From positions 1 through 64,000 of IMG/VR virus record IMGVR_UViG_3300031963_000107: 64,000 bases of DNA; one strand, written 5' to 3'. The translations under genes and the position numbers were made by a program. Every line of letters begins with the position of its first letter. Position 1 is the stretch's first letter. This document shows, piece after piece, positions 1 to 6,727 of the stretch. The notes beneath the pieces were generated by a model that was not told where the DNA came from, ran no database searches, and saw only the letters and a list, made by a program, of their open reading frames with translations. The DNA comes from a virus.

Positions 1-28
1 CTAAAATTTTAATTAATTAAAATTTTAG
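1..28. repeat. Perfect 28-bp AT-rich palindrome at window edge
   Basis: Bases 1-28 read the same on both strands, with arms built from CTAAAATTTTAATT. It lies between the window edge and the minus-strand RusA-type gene. It could be a weak bidirectional terminator or a structural/origin element. It has no flanking T-run beyond its own sequence, so its function is not established. Confidence 0.6.
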
Positions 29-107
29 GTTAGCAAGAAATAAATATTATGTTAAATAGAGTATGTGTGTATATAATACTCATAGACGCGGAGTCTTTGG
101 CGAAAGT

Positions 108-569
108 CTATTCTTTGGGGGAGGGGAGAGCAAGAACTTCTTCGTAGTCTTTGTGGGAAATCTCAATCCATCCTGATTCAAAATCAACCCATCTTTTTTG
201 TATTTCCAAGTGCGCAATTTGTTTGTCTTCTACCATTAAAGAATCTAATGCGGCTTTGGTTAGGTTGTCTATGTCAGGTTTGGATTGGTGGAATCTGCCG
301 TGATGTAATTTCTTTTTTTTCTTTGACCAAGAAGGTGGTACTGGAATAAAAAAAGTTATGGAAGCTCCTATTGGGGGAAGGATAAATTGCTTGGCTTTGG
401 CTTCAGCTAAAAGGTCAACTTTGTATTTGTTGTATTTTTCTAATCGGAGTAGTCTGCTTAAACCGGAGGGGCGTAATTTTTCTCTTGGGATTCTAAAAAA
501 TATGGAATCACCTTGAGTTGCCCTAACGTGGGTTTGAGGGGTTATGTTGAGTATTACTTTTTTTAACAT
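108..569 (-). CDS. rusA: RusA-family Holliday junction resolvase
   Basis: A protein of 153 residues. RusA enzymes are small homodimeric nucleases that cleave Holliday junctions during phage recombination. The diagnostic segment is KPDIDN at residues 97-102, followed by K105 and the acidic residues D109, E114 and D115. This matches the family pattern of paired aspartates, a lysine and a further aspartate for metal binding. The N-terminal half is less conserved and basic. The gene is the last of the minus-strand block and overlaps the preceding small gene by 7 bases, so they are probably co-translated. It would fit with the exonuclease at 2418-3137 in a recombination module. The family call is confident; cleavage specificity is unknown. 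Confidence 0.85.
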   Translation of the reverse strand: MLKKVILNITPQTHVRATQGDSIFFRIPREKLRPSGLSRLLRLEKYNKYKVDLLAEAKAKQFILPPIGASITFFIPVPPSWSKKKKKLHHGRFHQSKPDIDNLTKAALDSLMVEDKQIAHLEIQKRWVDFESGWIEISHKDYEEVLALPSPKE

Positions 570-736
570 TCTACTTCTGTTATTTTGTAATGCTTTTTTA
601 GGTCTTTTTCTATTTGCTTTTGCAAGACAATTGAAATATATCCCTTTGTTGTTTGTCCAGTTTTTGCTGTAATTAATTTAATACAATTTAAAATTTCTTT
701 TTCTACTCTAAATGACTCTGTGGTATTTTGTTTCAT
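563..736 (-). CDS. Small ribbon-helix-helix-like protein
   Basis: I start this at the ATG at 736, giving 57 residues. The open frame continues upstream only to a TTG at 784, which would add 16 residues including a CxxC. The sequence has a short beta-like segment (ESFRVEKE) followed by two predicted helices, typical of Arc/MetJ-type ribbon-helix-helix DNA-binding proteins. It overlaps the start of the RusA-type gene, implying translational coupling. A regulatory role is inferred from fold resemblance only. Confidence 0.5.
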   Translation of the reverse strand: MKQNTTESFRVEKEILNCIKLITAKTGQTTKGYISIVLQKQIEKDLKKHYKITEVEC

Positions 737-820
737 ATTGTGGTATTTATTACACAAGGTACAATATGTTATAACATTTACCAAATAATTATTAAGAAAG
801 TGTAGCGTTACGCTTTACAA

Positions 821-848
821 AAACAAAAAACCTCCTTTTTAGGGGAGG
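821..848 (-). terminator. Rho-independent terminator
   Basis: Read on the minus strand, CCTCC and GGAGG form a 5-bp stem around a CTAAAAA-type loop, followed immediately by TTTTTT. It sits just after the stop of the minus-strand lysozyme-like gene and would end that transcript or partly insulate the RusA pair downstream. Confidence 0.7.
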
Positions 849-872
849 CTTCGCATAAGAAATTGAACACTT

Positions 873-1583
873 TTATCTGATATTCTTTATGTAATTGGCT
901 AATTGTTCGTCCTTTCTTAAAACATTATCTCTTAAATCCAAAACCCTTTTACCGTATAATGGATTCTTCCTCATGTCAATACCTTCTTTTGGTAATGGAA
1001 CTCCATATATGCTTTGCATTGCAAAACCGTGATATCCTTTTTCTGTATTAGGTGTAATTTTTCCTAGACCATTGTAGACTTGCATTTTTGTATACGGGTC
1101 TTTTATTCCTAATTTATCAGCATATTGCATTTTTGTAGCAAATGCTCTAGCAAACATATCGTAATTATCTGACTCATCATCTGAACCCATTTTGGTTGGA
1201 ATTAACTCATTCATATTCATTTTTCCGTGACCTATGTTTTCATTTCCGGCTCTTTTAGAAGTGCCTAGTCCTGTTTCTTGCAAATCAACGGCTAATAAAT
1301 CATAAGGGTCTTGATTGTATCTTTTGGCTGCTTTTACAATATTTAATATTCTTTCTGATGGATATTTTCCGCCTATTAAATCTCTATTGGAGTCTATTGC
1401 TTTACCTGTTGTTGCGCTTACCTTTCTAGTATCTTTTAACTCATAATCTTTTGGCATTACAAGTCCTTTCTTTGCAACCGGTGCTGTAGGTGTAACGCTA
1501 AATACCTTTTTAAGAAAATCCATTATTGGATTGCCTTCGTTTTCGCTATGAATTGTTTCTGATATTGCGTCTAACTCTGCCAT
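873..1583 (-). CDS. Lysozyme/lytic-transglycosylase-like protein
   Basis: A protein of 236 residues. The N-terminal 70 residues are polar and linker-like. From about residue 75 the sequence resembles the lysozyme-like fold: an alpha-helical segment ends in DLQETGLGTS, where the glutamate is the candidate general acid, then the later MQVYNGLGKI segment resembles the second active-site region of Slt-type enzymes. No signal peptide or membrane segment is visible. It lies in the recombination/small-gene block, well away from the lysis cassette at 58.6-60.4 kb. It could therefore be a virion-associated muralytic factor used during entry. It begins 3 bases after... that is, just upstream in transcription is the DUF6321-like gene, whose stop is at 1586. 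Fold assignment is by eye and moderate. Confidence 0.5.
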   Translation of the reverse strand: MAELDAISETIHSENEGNPIMDFLKKVFSVTPTAPVAKKGLVMPKDYELKDTRKVSATTGKAIDSNRDLIGGKYPSERILNIVKAAKRYNQDPYDLLAVDLQETGLGTSKRAGNENIGHGKMNMNELIPTKMGSDDESDNYDMFARAFATKMQYADKLGIKDPYTKMQVYNGLGKITPNTEKGYHGFAMQSIYGVPLPKEGIDMRKNPLYGKRVLDLRDNVLRKDEQLANYIKNIR

Positions 1584-1585
1584 TG

Positions 1586-1876
1586 TTAAGATTTTTTATG
1601 TCTATTTGCAAACATTCTTGCTTGTGCAATTGAGCTAAATCCCCACGCTTTTAATGCTAATGCTTTTCTTGTAGGCTCACCATTGGGTTTTTTCATTGCG
1701 CCTTTCATTCCGGCAAATCTTGCGGCAAAAGATACTCTGCGTGGGTTGTCACCTGACTTTACAGGAGCTTTCAGGTTACCTCCGGTTTCGGCATTATATG
1801 ATGCTCTGCCTTTTTCGTTCAGTCCTCCTTTCGGATTTTTGCCTTCTGCCCTTGTCCAAGCTGGTGTCTTACGCAT
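1586..1876 (-). CDS. Conserved small phage protein (DUF6321-like)
   Basis: A basic protein of 96 residues. It opens with TPAWTRAEGKNPKGGLNEKG, a pattern I recognise from a widespread family of small phage proteins annotated as DUF6321. The central part carries the paired arginines and RFAGMKG segment of that family, and the C-terminus is a basic KALALKAWG helix region. The ATG overlaps the stop of the preceding 45-residue gene as TAATG, so the two are translationally coupled. These two small proteins often occur together in phage genomes. The molecular function is unknown. Confidence 0.65.
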   Translation of the reverse strand: MRKTPAWTRAEGKNPKGGLNEKGRASYNAETGGNLKAPVKSGDNPRRVSFAARFAGMKGAMKKPNGEPTRKALALKAWGFSSIAQARMFANRHKKS

Positions 1877-2013
1877 TACTTTTTTTCTTTTGCTTTAATC
1901 TTTTTTTCTTGCTCAAGCATTTCTTTTGTTGGCTTTTTACCTGAACCTGATTTAGCTCTGATATTATTCCAAAGGCTATTCGCAACTCCTAGTTTGTTTA
2001 ATTTCCCTTTCAT
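1876..2013 (-). CDS. Conserved 45-residue basic phage protein
   Basis: A short ORF from an ATG at 2013 to a TAA at 1876-1878. The product contains ANSLWNNIRAKSGSGKKPT followed by a lysine/glutamate helix. I recognise this as a small phage protein family with the pattern LW-N-I-AK and a GS/KKPT motif. It is usually found beside the DUF6321-like gene, as here. The TAATG overlap with the next gene supports it being real. Function unknown; possibly a virion or DNA-binding accessory protein. Confidence 0.65.
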   Translation of the reverse strand: MKGKLNKLGVANSLWNNIRAKSGSGKKPTKEMLEQEKKIKAKEKK

Positions 2014-2022
2014 ACCACTAAA

Positions 2023-2421
2023 TTAAGGATTTCCTAATATATTTGGTTCATTTTTTGTATCAATTATATCAATAAGTGGCTTTCCACCGGTGTCTATTAT
2101 TTCAACTTTTTCACCCGAAAGCATAGCATCTATCGTTTCCTCTATGATTTCTCGCTGTTCTGGGGTCAATAGGGCGACTTTCTCGTTAATAGCAGGCACT
2201 GCAAAGACATCACTTAAAATCTCCTTCTTTATGCCATCTCTGACCGCCTGTGTTATATGCGGATGTGTTATGGTATCTTTAAATATCCAATTAATTTTAT
2301 TTACATGGTTTAAGAATAACCTAGCGCCACTTGATTCAGGGTATTGTCTAATAAAATCATCGTAATGCTCTTTAGCCATTTTCAAATGCTGTATTGCACT
2401 TACTATGTTTGCTCCGTTCAT
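2023..2421 (-). CDS. Hypothetical protein
   Basis: A soluble protein of 132 residues, probably alpha-helical. It is not assigned to a named family. The N-terminal 90 residues look like a helical bundle (QHLKMAKEHYDDFIRQYPES at the start). The C-terminal 35 residues (DTGGKPLIDIIDTKNEPN) look extended. Its start overlaps the stop of the exonuclease-like gene by 4 bases, so it probably belongs to the same recombination operon. Function unknown. Confidence 0.6.
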   Translation of the reverse strand: MNGANIVSAIQHLKMAKEHYDDFIRQYPESSGARLFLNHVNKINWIFKDTITHPHITQAVRDGIKKEILSDVFAVPAINEKVALLTPEQREIIEETIDAMLSGEKVEIIDTGGKPLIDIIDTKNEPNILGNP

Positions 2422-3137
2422 TTATTAAAGTTTAAATGCTTGTATTCTAATTCTTGTAAAAATGTTCTCGCTTTGAGAACTTTTGCTTTTGCTTTTTCAA
2501 TCAATTCCTCGTTTCTGTAAACTGGAAATAAAAGCACTCTTTCTTCTAATGGGGTATTAGAGAATATCATGTTCTTTTCTTTCTCATTCCATTCTTTTAT
2601 AAATTCAGGCGACTCTTCGCTAACAACATCCATCTTTCTTAATAAAGAATATTTTGCTGAATTTCTAATATGCTCTGGTGTGTCAATCAAGCAATAAGCA
2701 ACGCAAGCTTTTTCTAATCCTAACAAATCCATATATCCGTTTACCTGCGCCTCGTATGTTGAATCTAATTTATCAGGTATATTTGAAAGGAATGTAATCC
2801 AATCCCAACTTGACTTTGTATCATATACCATTTCATCAATAACATCAGGAGTGCCTATAAAAAAATCATTACTAAATACTTCAGTGTTTTTACTTAATGG
2901 TCTTTTAATAGTAAGTGATAACATATCTATTGCTTCCGGCTCTACTGTATTGCCTTTGTCTGTGTATTTGTTATCAATCTCTTTTTTAAACCCGTATTTT
3001 TTATTTGCATACACTTCTATCAAATGCGTCTTTGCTGTTTTAGAAAGTTCGCCAGATTCTTTATCTGCTTTAGATACAGGTTCGGTTAATAATTTACCAA
3101 TGCTACTGCAATGAATGAGTGTGTTATAAAATTCCAT
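2418..3137 (-). CDS. PD-(D/E)XK exonuclease, YqaJ/RecB/Cas4-like
   Basis: A protein of 239 residues with the restriction-endonuclease-like core of phage recombination exonucleases. Visible motifs are the early acidic helix VEPEA (E66, E68), GTPD with D98, the DTK catalytic pair D106/K108 followed by SSWDW, and the YEAQ helix with Q131. This set matches the YqaJ-type viral recombinase family that resects double-stranded ends. It overlaps its upstream neighbour (3137-3505) by one base and the downstream hypothetical gene by four bases, indicating one operon. The 3137-3505 product is a candidate partner, for example an annealing accessory. Nuclease family is confident; polarity of digestion is not predictable. 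Confidence 0.82.
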   Translation of the reverse strand: MEFYNTLIHCSSIGKLLTEPVSKADKESGELSKTAKTHLIEVYANKKYGFKKEIDNKYTDKGNTVEPEAIDMLSLTIKRPLSKNTEVFSNDFFIGTPDVIDEMVYDTKSSWDWITFLSNIPDKLDSTYEAQVNGYMDLLGLEKACVAYCLIDTPEHIRNSAKYSLLRKMDVVSEESPEFIKEWNEKEKNMIFSNTPLEERVLLFPVYRNEELIEKAKAKVLKARTFLQELEYKHLNFNK

Positions 3138-3505
3138 TATTTTATGCTTTTTAGTTTTTTGTTATAGTGTTCTAGTAATTCAGGATTGCTTTTGGACATT
3201 AATTCCCAAGATTTTAATTCTGCCCTTGTTTTACAAGCATCAATAAATTCTTTAGTTTTTTCAGTTAATGTTTTCTTTGATTGTGTTGGAATAGTTTCTA
3301 TTTCGATTTGGTCTTCATAGAAATAACCTAAATCTTTTAGTTTTGCCACATTTTCTTTGTGGTATTCTTCTACTAATGATTTAGCGGTTTCCAAAGCTTC
3401 TTTAGCATCTTCTCCGGCGTTAATAGCCACTTCTACGCCAATCTTTTCTGAAGCGTAGTTTCCTAAATTGAATGTTCTTTGATAATTGATTACTTGGATG
3501 TGCAT
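3137..3505 (-). CDS. Conserved Bacteroidota phage protein upstream of exonuclease
   Basis: A protein of 122 residues. The first half reads as a small alpha/beta domain (RTFNLGNYASEKIGVEVAI, then an amphipathic helix GEDAKEALETAKSLVEEY). The second half is a helix-rich tail ending in a lysine-rich C-terminus. I recognise the NLGNY-SEKIGVE pattern from unannotated phage proteins next to recombination nucleases, but no function is known to me. It overlaps the exonuclease gene by one base, so stoichiometric co-expression is likely. Confidence 0.6.
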   Translation of the reverse strand: MHIQVINYQRTFNLGNYASEKIGVEVAINAGEDAKEALETAKSLVEEYHKENVAKLKDLGYFYEDQIEIETIPTQSKKTLTEKTKEFIDACKTRAELKSWELMSKSNPELLEHYNKKLKSIK

Positions 3506-3525
3506 AGCAGTTGTGTGTTTTAAAA

Positions 3526-3600
3526 AATTGGTAGCAATCTCATCATTAATTGCCTTTCTTTTTTATGAAAGAGCTTAAGTGTAGAAATTGCGTACCAATT
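3526..3600. repeat. Long hairpin in leader between minus-strand genes
   Basis: AATTGGTAGCAAT at 3526-3538 is complementary to ATTGCGTACCAATT at 3587-3600, with one extra base. Inside the loop, CTTTC and GAAAG can form a second small stem. The element lies in the 5-prime leader of the 3137-3505 gene and downstream of the 3626-3823 gene. It could act as a structured leader or attenuator; no poly-T run follows on either strand. Confidence 0.5.
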
Positions 3601-3625
3601 GGGGGATTTGATTTTTAGTTGAAGC

Positions 3626-3823
3626 CTATCTTACTCTTATTACCTGTGTTGTGTTTTCAATGACTTTTATCTTAAAGATTTTGTCTTTATGGTCTTCTTT
3701 TCTTTTTAGATTTGAAATCATTACAGCAATGGAAGTATAGGGGTTGTCAAATTCAATAATTTCATTCACTTCTAATGAAGAAACTTTACTTGAAACCGAA
3801 TCTGGGTTAATGTGTCTTGCCAT
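3626..3823 (-). CDS. Hypothetical small protein
   Basis: A protein of 65 residues, first gene of the minus-strand block. It begins MARHINPDSV, has a segment EIIEFDNPYTSIAVMISNLKRK, and ends in a beta-like FKIKVIENTTQVIRVR. The arrangement resembles small DNA-associated or regulatory phage proteins, but no family is recognised. A minus-strand TAACTTTG element (3840-3847) lies 17 bases ahead of the ATG, consistent with its own promoter, although the matching -33 element is poor. Confidence 0.5.
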   Translation of the reverse strand: MARHINPDSVSSKVSSLEVNEIIEFDNPYTSIAVMISNLKRKEDHKDKIFKIKVIENTTQVIRVR

Positions 3824-4780
3824 TTTTGATAATTTTTAACAAAGTTAAGTTAATTATTTTAAATTAAAAAACTATTTTTAAATTAATTTTGTTGTCTAAT
3901 AGGGCAACTTTTGTTTACCAAAACGGGAACTTTGTTTCTTATTTGCATGAATTTTACATTAGGATTCATGCAATAGTTTATAAAATGGAAATATATGTCT
4001 AGTTTTTGATATTAAAAACTTGACAATATCCGAATTAGTGTCACCGATTTATATAAATATGTGACAAAGTGATGGTCAATTCGGAGTTTACTTGTATTAA
4101 AATAATGGTAGTAATACTACTACTATTATCAAAAAATGCAACTTGTTCAAGTTTTGATAGTGTTCACGGAACATGAACAATGGTAATAAGTGAACATAGT
4201 AAAGCCATTACTTTACTTTAAGGGGGGTAAAGTAAAACTAAAACTTTACTATTTTACTTTACTCAATGGAGTGAGTAATTTTACTCAATGAGCCGTAAAT
4301 GATTGATAAACGGCTCAAGATTGATTGATAAATGCACATCATAAAGTGCGTTATATGTCGCATATTGCCACCATTAGTTCCATTAATGACCACTTATGTG
4401 GGATATTTCCATCGCAAATCCGGCAAATGCCTATAAACATTCGCTTTAGCGAAAAAAAATTCCAGAACGCTTGGAGGAAGAGGGGGTAACGCCCAGAATC
4501 AGGGGGCGGTCGAGCGAAAGGGGAAGTCGAGCAAATCAAGGTACGGGGGTTCGGTTTTTGGTTTTCGGATTCGGTTTATAGTGTAGTATAATTAATATGT
4601 TCCCGACCTGCATACAAAGTAATATGGTATTGAGTTTGGTATGTGTTAGCGGATTGATGAAGGGGGGATATATTACACGCAATTATTGACGGGGAAATAT
4701 GTTAAAATGATATGTTAAAACTTTAACAAACCTTTAACTTTTGTGTTGATTGTGGTATGAATTAGGGGGTGTAAATTAAT

Positions 4781-4837
4781 AATGTAGCTACATTTCTTGG
4801 TTTTAATTTAATTATTGTGTATATTTGTAGCTACAAA
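4781..4837. promoter_or_regulatory. Twin palindromic operator flanking the RHH promoter
   Basis: Two 14-bp perfect palindromes share the core TGTAGCTACA: 4781-4794 (core 4783-4792) and 4824-4837 (core 4826-4835). One lies just upstream of the -33 element and the other overlaps the end of the -7 element and the start of transcription. Their centres are 43 bp apart, close to four helical turns, so two dimers would face the same side of the DNA. The obvious ligand is the RHH protein encoded directly downstream, which would make this an autoregulatory switch. That pairing is inferred. Confidence 0.65.
4797..4827 (+). promoter_or_regulatory. Bacteroidota-type promoter of the RHH gene
   Basis: TTGG at 4797-4800, a spacer of exactly 19 bases, then TATATTTG at 4820-4827 match the Bacteroidota primary sigma consensus (TTTG/TTG, N19-21, TAnnTTTG). 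The ATG of the RHH gene follows 18 bases later, so the leader is very short. Confidence 0.75.
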
Positions 4838-4845
4838 CAATAAAT

Positions 4846-5187
4846 ATGGCAAAAAGTAAACCAATCGGAGTTAGATTTGACTTGGAAAAGTTAGAAATGA
4901 TTCAAAAAGAACAGAATTTAACTTCCATGCAATCTGTTTTAGATTATCTTATGGATTTTTATTTGGCACATAACCAATCTGATAAAATAATTGCAGAATT
5001 AGATAAAATTAAAACGAAAAGAGGCGCACCATTTAAAAATATGCCTCCTTATGGCACCACAGGAACCTCAAATTTAGCAGATATGTTAGCGAATGATACA
5101 GTTACCGCAAAAAACACAATAACGCCGCCAAAGGGCTTAAAGGGGATAGATTTGGTTATTTGGAAATCTGAAAATAATTTAAAATAA
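4846..5187 (+). CDS. Ribbon-helix-helix transcriptional regulator
   Basis: A protein of 113 residues. The first 45 residues have the ribbon-helix-helix layout: a short strand (KPIGVRFD), a helix (LEKLEMIQKEQ) and a second helix after a turn (SMQSVLDYLMDFYLA). Such proteins bind palindromic operators as dimers. The C-terminal part is polar, with proline-rich stretches, and is probably disordered. The gene stands alone on the plus strand between two minus-strand blocks, has its own promoter flanked by two palindromes, and ends at a strong terminator. This is the architecture of an autoregulated phage regulator controlling the divergent region. Confidence 0.7.
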   Translation: MAKSKPIGVRFDLEKLEMIQKEQNLTSMQSVLDYLMDFYLAHNQSDKIIAELDKIKTKRGAPFKNMPPYGTTGTSNLADMLANDTVTAKNTITPPKGLKGIDLVIWKSENNLK

Positions 5188-5258
5188 AATAATTAAATTT
5201 TTAAAAAAATACTACTTTTACAAAGTTCTGTGTTTTTTTGATTGATTTTTAGTTGAAG

Positions 5259-5284
5259 CCCTCCTTTTTAGGAGGGTTTTTTTA
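5259..5284 (+). terminator. Rho-independent terminator
   Basis: CCCTCC (5259-5264) pairs with GGAGGG (5271-5276) across a TTTTTA loop and is followed by eight T residues. It ends the RHH transcript. The preceding 19 bases (5242-5260) are an exact copy of 3608-3626. Confidence 0.85.
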
Positions 5285-5791
5285 TTTGTTTTGATTATAA
5301 TATTCAATCAACACTTGCGGTATTTTTCTTCTTTCTTCTTCAGCAACATTTGGGTATATTTTTATAAACTTTTCTATTATTTCATCAAAACAATTCATAT
5401 CTATAAGGTCGATTATGCTATTATCAAAATTAGTATGGCAACTATTACCCCAAAAGCAAAGTTCAATCCAATTGTCTGGATGCGTAGCAACTGATGGAAA
5501 TAATCTTTTTGGCAATATATGCGCTATACTATAATGAAATTTTTCATCATCTTTTTTTGATGATGGATTATTACAATTAGAGCATATCCCTTTCATTTCT
5601 TTTCTACGTTCCTTAAACCAATCCCACAACTGCTCTTTGTCTTCTTTTATATTTTCGTGCCTATATTTTATAATTCTATTAGCTGTATCTTCAAGTGTTG
5701 CGTGTTTTTTACATCTACTTTTGCTAAAATTATAATCATAACAACCACATTTAAGTTGCTTTTTCTTAACTATTATTGTGCTATATGTCAT
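5282..5791 (-). CDS. HNH endonuclease-like protein
   Basis: A protein of 169 residues. The N-terminus has a cysteine/histidine cluster (C15, C17, C27, H30). The nuclease core follows: CSNC zinc-type cysteines at 70 and 73, the AHILPK segment with H91, HPDN with N107, and LC-x5-CH with C112, C118 and H119. This is the beta-beta-alpha metal HNH arrangement with structural zinc. It may act in recombination or junction processing, in the manner of NinG-type proteins, or as a free-standing nuclease. It overlaps the upstream nuclease-like gene by 11 bases in the minus-strand operon that starts at 6391. Confidence 0.75.
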   Translation of the reverse strand: MTYSTIIVKKKQLKCGCYDYNFSKSRCKKHATLEDTANRIIKYRHENIKEDKEQLWDWFKERRKEMKGICSNCNNPSSKKDDEKFHYSIAHILPKRLFPSVATHPDNWIELCFWGNSCHTNFDNSIIDLIDMNCFDEIIEKFIKIYPNVAEEERRKIPQVLIEYYNQNK

Positions 5792-6170
5792 TTTGTTTGT
5801 TATTTGCTATATCGTTTAGTAATCTTGTTAATGGAATTAAAAACCCCTTGGAAGTATTATTATCGCCTCCATTTTTTAGAAATATACTTTGTTTAAAATA
5901 AACTCTGCAAACTTCTTTTAAAGCTTTAGTTGGCAATATTAATGAAGAGTCAAGTTCACTCATTCTGTAAATCCAATAGTCTGCAGTAGTAGTCGCTAGT
6001 CCACTTGGCTTATCTCTTGATTCATATTCAATAAATAAATTTCCTGTTTTATGTATTAACCTATCGTTTTTTACTTCAATAAGTTTACCATTAGAAAATA
6101 ATTCATTTATCCAATCTTCAGCTTTTTCGCCAAAATTCAAATCATGCGTAAAACTAGATGAGTATTTCAT
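5781..6170 (-). CDS. PD-(D/E)XK-like small nuclease
   Basis: A protein of 129 residues with the layout of compact restriction-endonuclease-like phage enzymes. It has an early acidic helix (GEKAEDW), the E32-V-K34 catalytic-type pair in KLIEVKND, the strand NLFIEYES, then KPSGLATTTADYW. I recognise the last two segments as a signature of unannotated phage endonuclease-like proteins. It shares one base with the upstream gene and 11 with the HNH gene, indicating one tightly packed operon of two nucleases. Substrate unknown; a role in junction resolution or host DNA breakdown is inference. Confidence 0.6.
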   Translation of the reverse strand: MKYSSSFTHDLNFGEKAEDWINELFSNGKLIEVKNDRLIHKTGNLFIEYESRDKPSGLATTTADYWIYRMSELDSSLILPTKALKEVCRVYFKQSIFLKNGGDNNTSKGFLIPLTRLLNDIANNKQNDI

Positions 6171-6391
6171 TATTTAAAAGTTTGATTGTAGTATCTTTCT
6201 CCCCAAGTTGTTTTATCTTCAAATGCTGAATTACAAGCATCTATTATCTGCTCTTTTTCTTTTATAATTAAAGATTTAGAGTATTCAATAGTACCTTCTA
6301 TTGCAGCACACGCTTGTAACATTTGTGCATCAGATAGTACTTTATATCTTAATTCTAAATCATCTAACATTAATTGCATTGCTGTTTTCAT
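6170..6391 (-). CDS. Conserved small Bacteroidota phage protein
   Basis: A protein of 73 residues, entirely helical in appearance. It ends with the pattern KEKEQIIDACNSAF-x-GERYYNQTF, very characteristic of small Bacteroidota phage/prophage ORFs whose function is unknown. First gene of a three-gene minus-strand operon, with a well-formed promoter directly upstream. Confidence 0.65.
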   Translation of the reverse strand: MKTAMQLMLDDLELRYKVLSDAQMLQACAAIEGTIEYSKSLIIKEKEQIIDACNSAFEDKTTWGERYYNQTFK

Positions 6392-6407
6392 AGGTTATTT
6401 GTTTTAG

Positions 6408-6437
6408 CAAAGATAATTAATTTAATTAAAACACAAA
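6408..6437 (-). promoter_or_regulatory. Promoter for the minus-strand nuclease operon
   Basis: On the minus strand TTTG (6434-6437) is followed after 18 bases by TATCTTTG (6408-6415), matching the Bacteroidota consensus. It drives the 6391-5282 genes and is back-to-back with the plus-strand promoter at 6464-6494. Confidence 0.6.
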
Positions 6438-6463
6438 ATAATTTTAAAAAAAAGTTAAAAATA

Positions 6464-6494
6464 TTTGGGGATATAAAAAATAAGACTATTTTTG
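6464..6494 (+). promoter_or_regulatory. Promoter for the replication operon
   Basis: TTTG (6464-6467), 19-base spacer, TATTTTTG (6487-6494): an exact fit to the Bacteroidota promoter consensus. The first ATG of the replication operon lies 25 bases downstream. Confidence 0.75.
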
Positions 6495-6519
6495 TTCCTC
6501 AATAATCAAAAACAAATTT

Positions 6520-6717
6520 ATGGAAATCAAAACTGAATTAAGACTCCACGAGAGAATTAAAGAGGCTTTAGATGGGCGTACACAAAGGTGGTTATCACTA
6601 AATGCTAAAATCCCAGAATCGGAATTATCACGAAAGATGCAAGGTAAATTATTATTTACCGATGCTGAAATAACTCGTATTAACGAGGCTTTGAAAACCG
6701 ATTTTATTAACGATTAA
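6520..6717 (+). CDS. Small helix-turn-helix regulator
   Basis: A protein of 65 residues. The segment RTQRWLSLNAKIPESELSRK reads as a helix-turn-helix with the recognition helix at ESELSRKMQGK, followed by a third helix (DAEITRINEAL), similar to Cro/CI-type domains. It is the first gene of the replication operon and sits directly downstream of the promoter pair, so it is placed to regulate them. Target unknown. Confidence 0.6.
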   Translation: MEIKTELRLHERIKEALDGRTQRWLSLNAKIPESELSRKMQGKLLFTDAEITRINEALKTDFIND

Positions 6718-6727
6718 TTACAAAAAG

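Larger units (their letters stand above)
3824..4845. other. Non-coding control region rich in inverted repeats (origin candidate)
   Basis: A gap of 1022 bases between divergent transcription blocks. I see no convincing gene. It contains TATCAAAA/TTTTGATA arms at 4127-4134 and 4152-4159 around the near-perfect AACTTG-TT-CAAGTT hairpin. Four TGAAC/GTTCA half-sites cluster at about 4143-4197. TTTACTTT/AAAGTAAA arms flank a G-run near 4211-4236. ACTCA-ATGGAG-TGAGT lies near 4260. A locally GC-rich island at about 4430-4560 has a TTCGC-TTTA-GCGAA hairpin and a direct repeat GTCGAGC at 4509-4515 and 4526-4532. Position and repeat content suit a replication origin and/or regulatory hub. That role is inference. 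Confidence 0.5.

Noticed and set aside
1683-1944. Two plus-strand ORFs opposite the DUF6321-like gene
   Set aside because: Hydrophobic, Leu/Phe-rich antisense readings; the minus-strand proteins have recognisable phage families and TAATG coupling.
4351-4539. 62-codon minus-strand ORF in the control region
   Set aside because: Cys/Pro/Trp-rich, no family resemblance, no promoter or leader of the local type; more likely chance in a GC-rich island.
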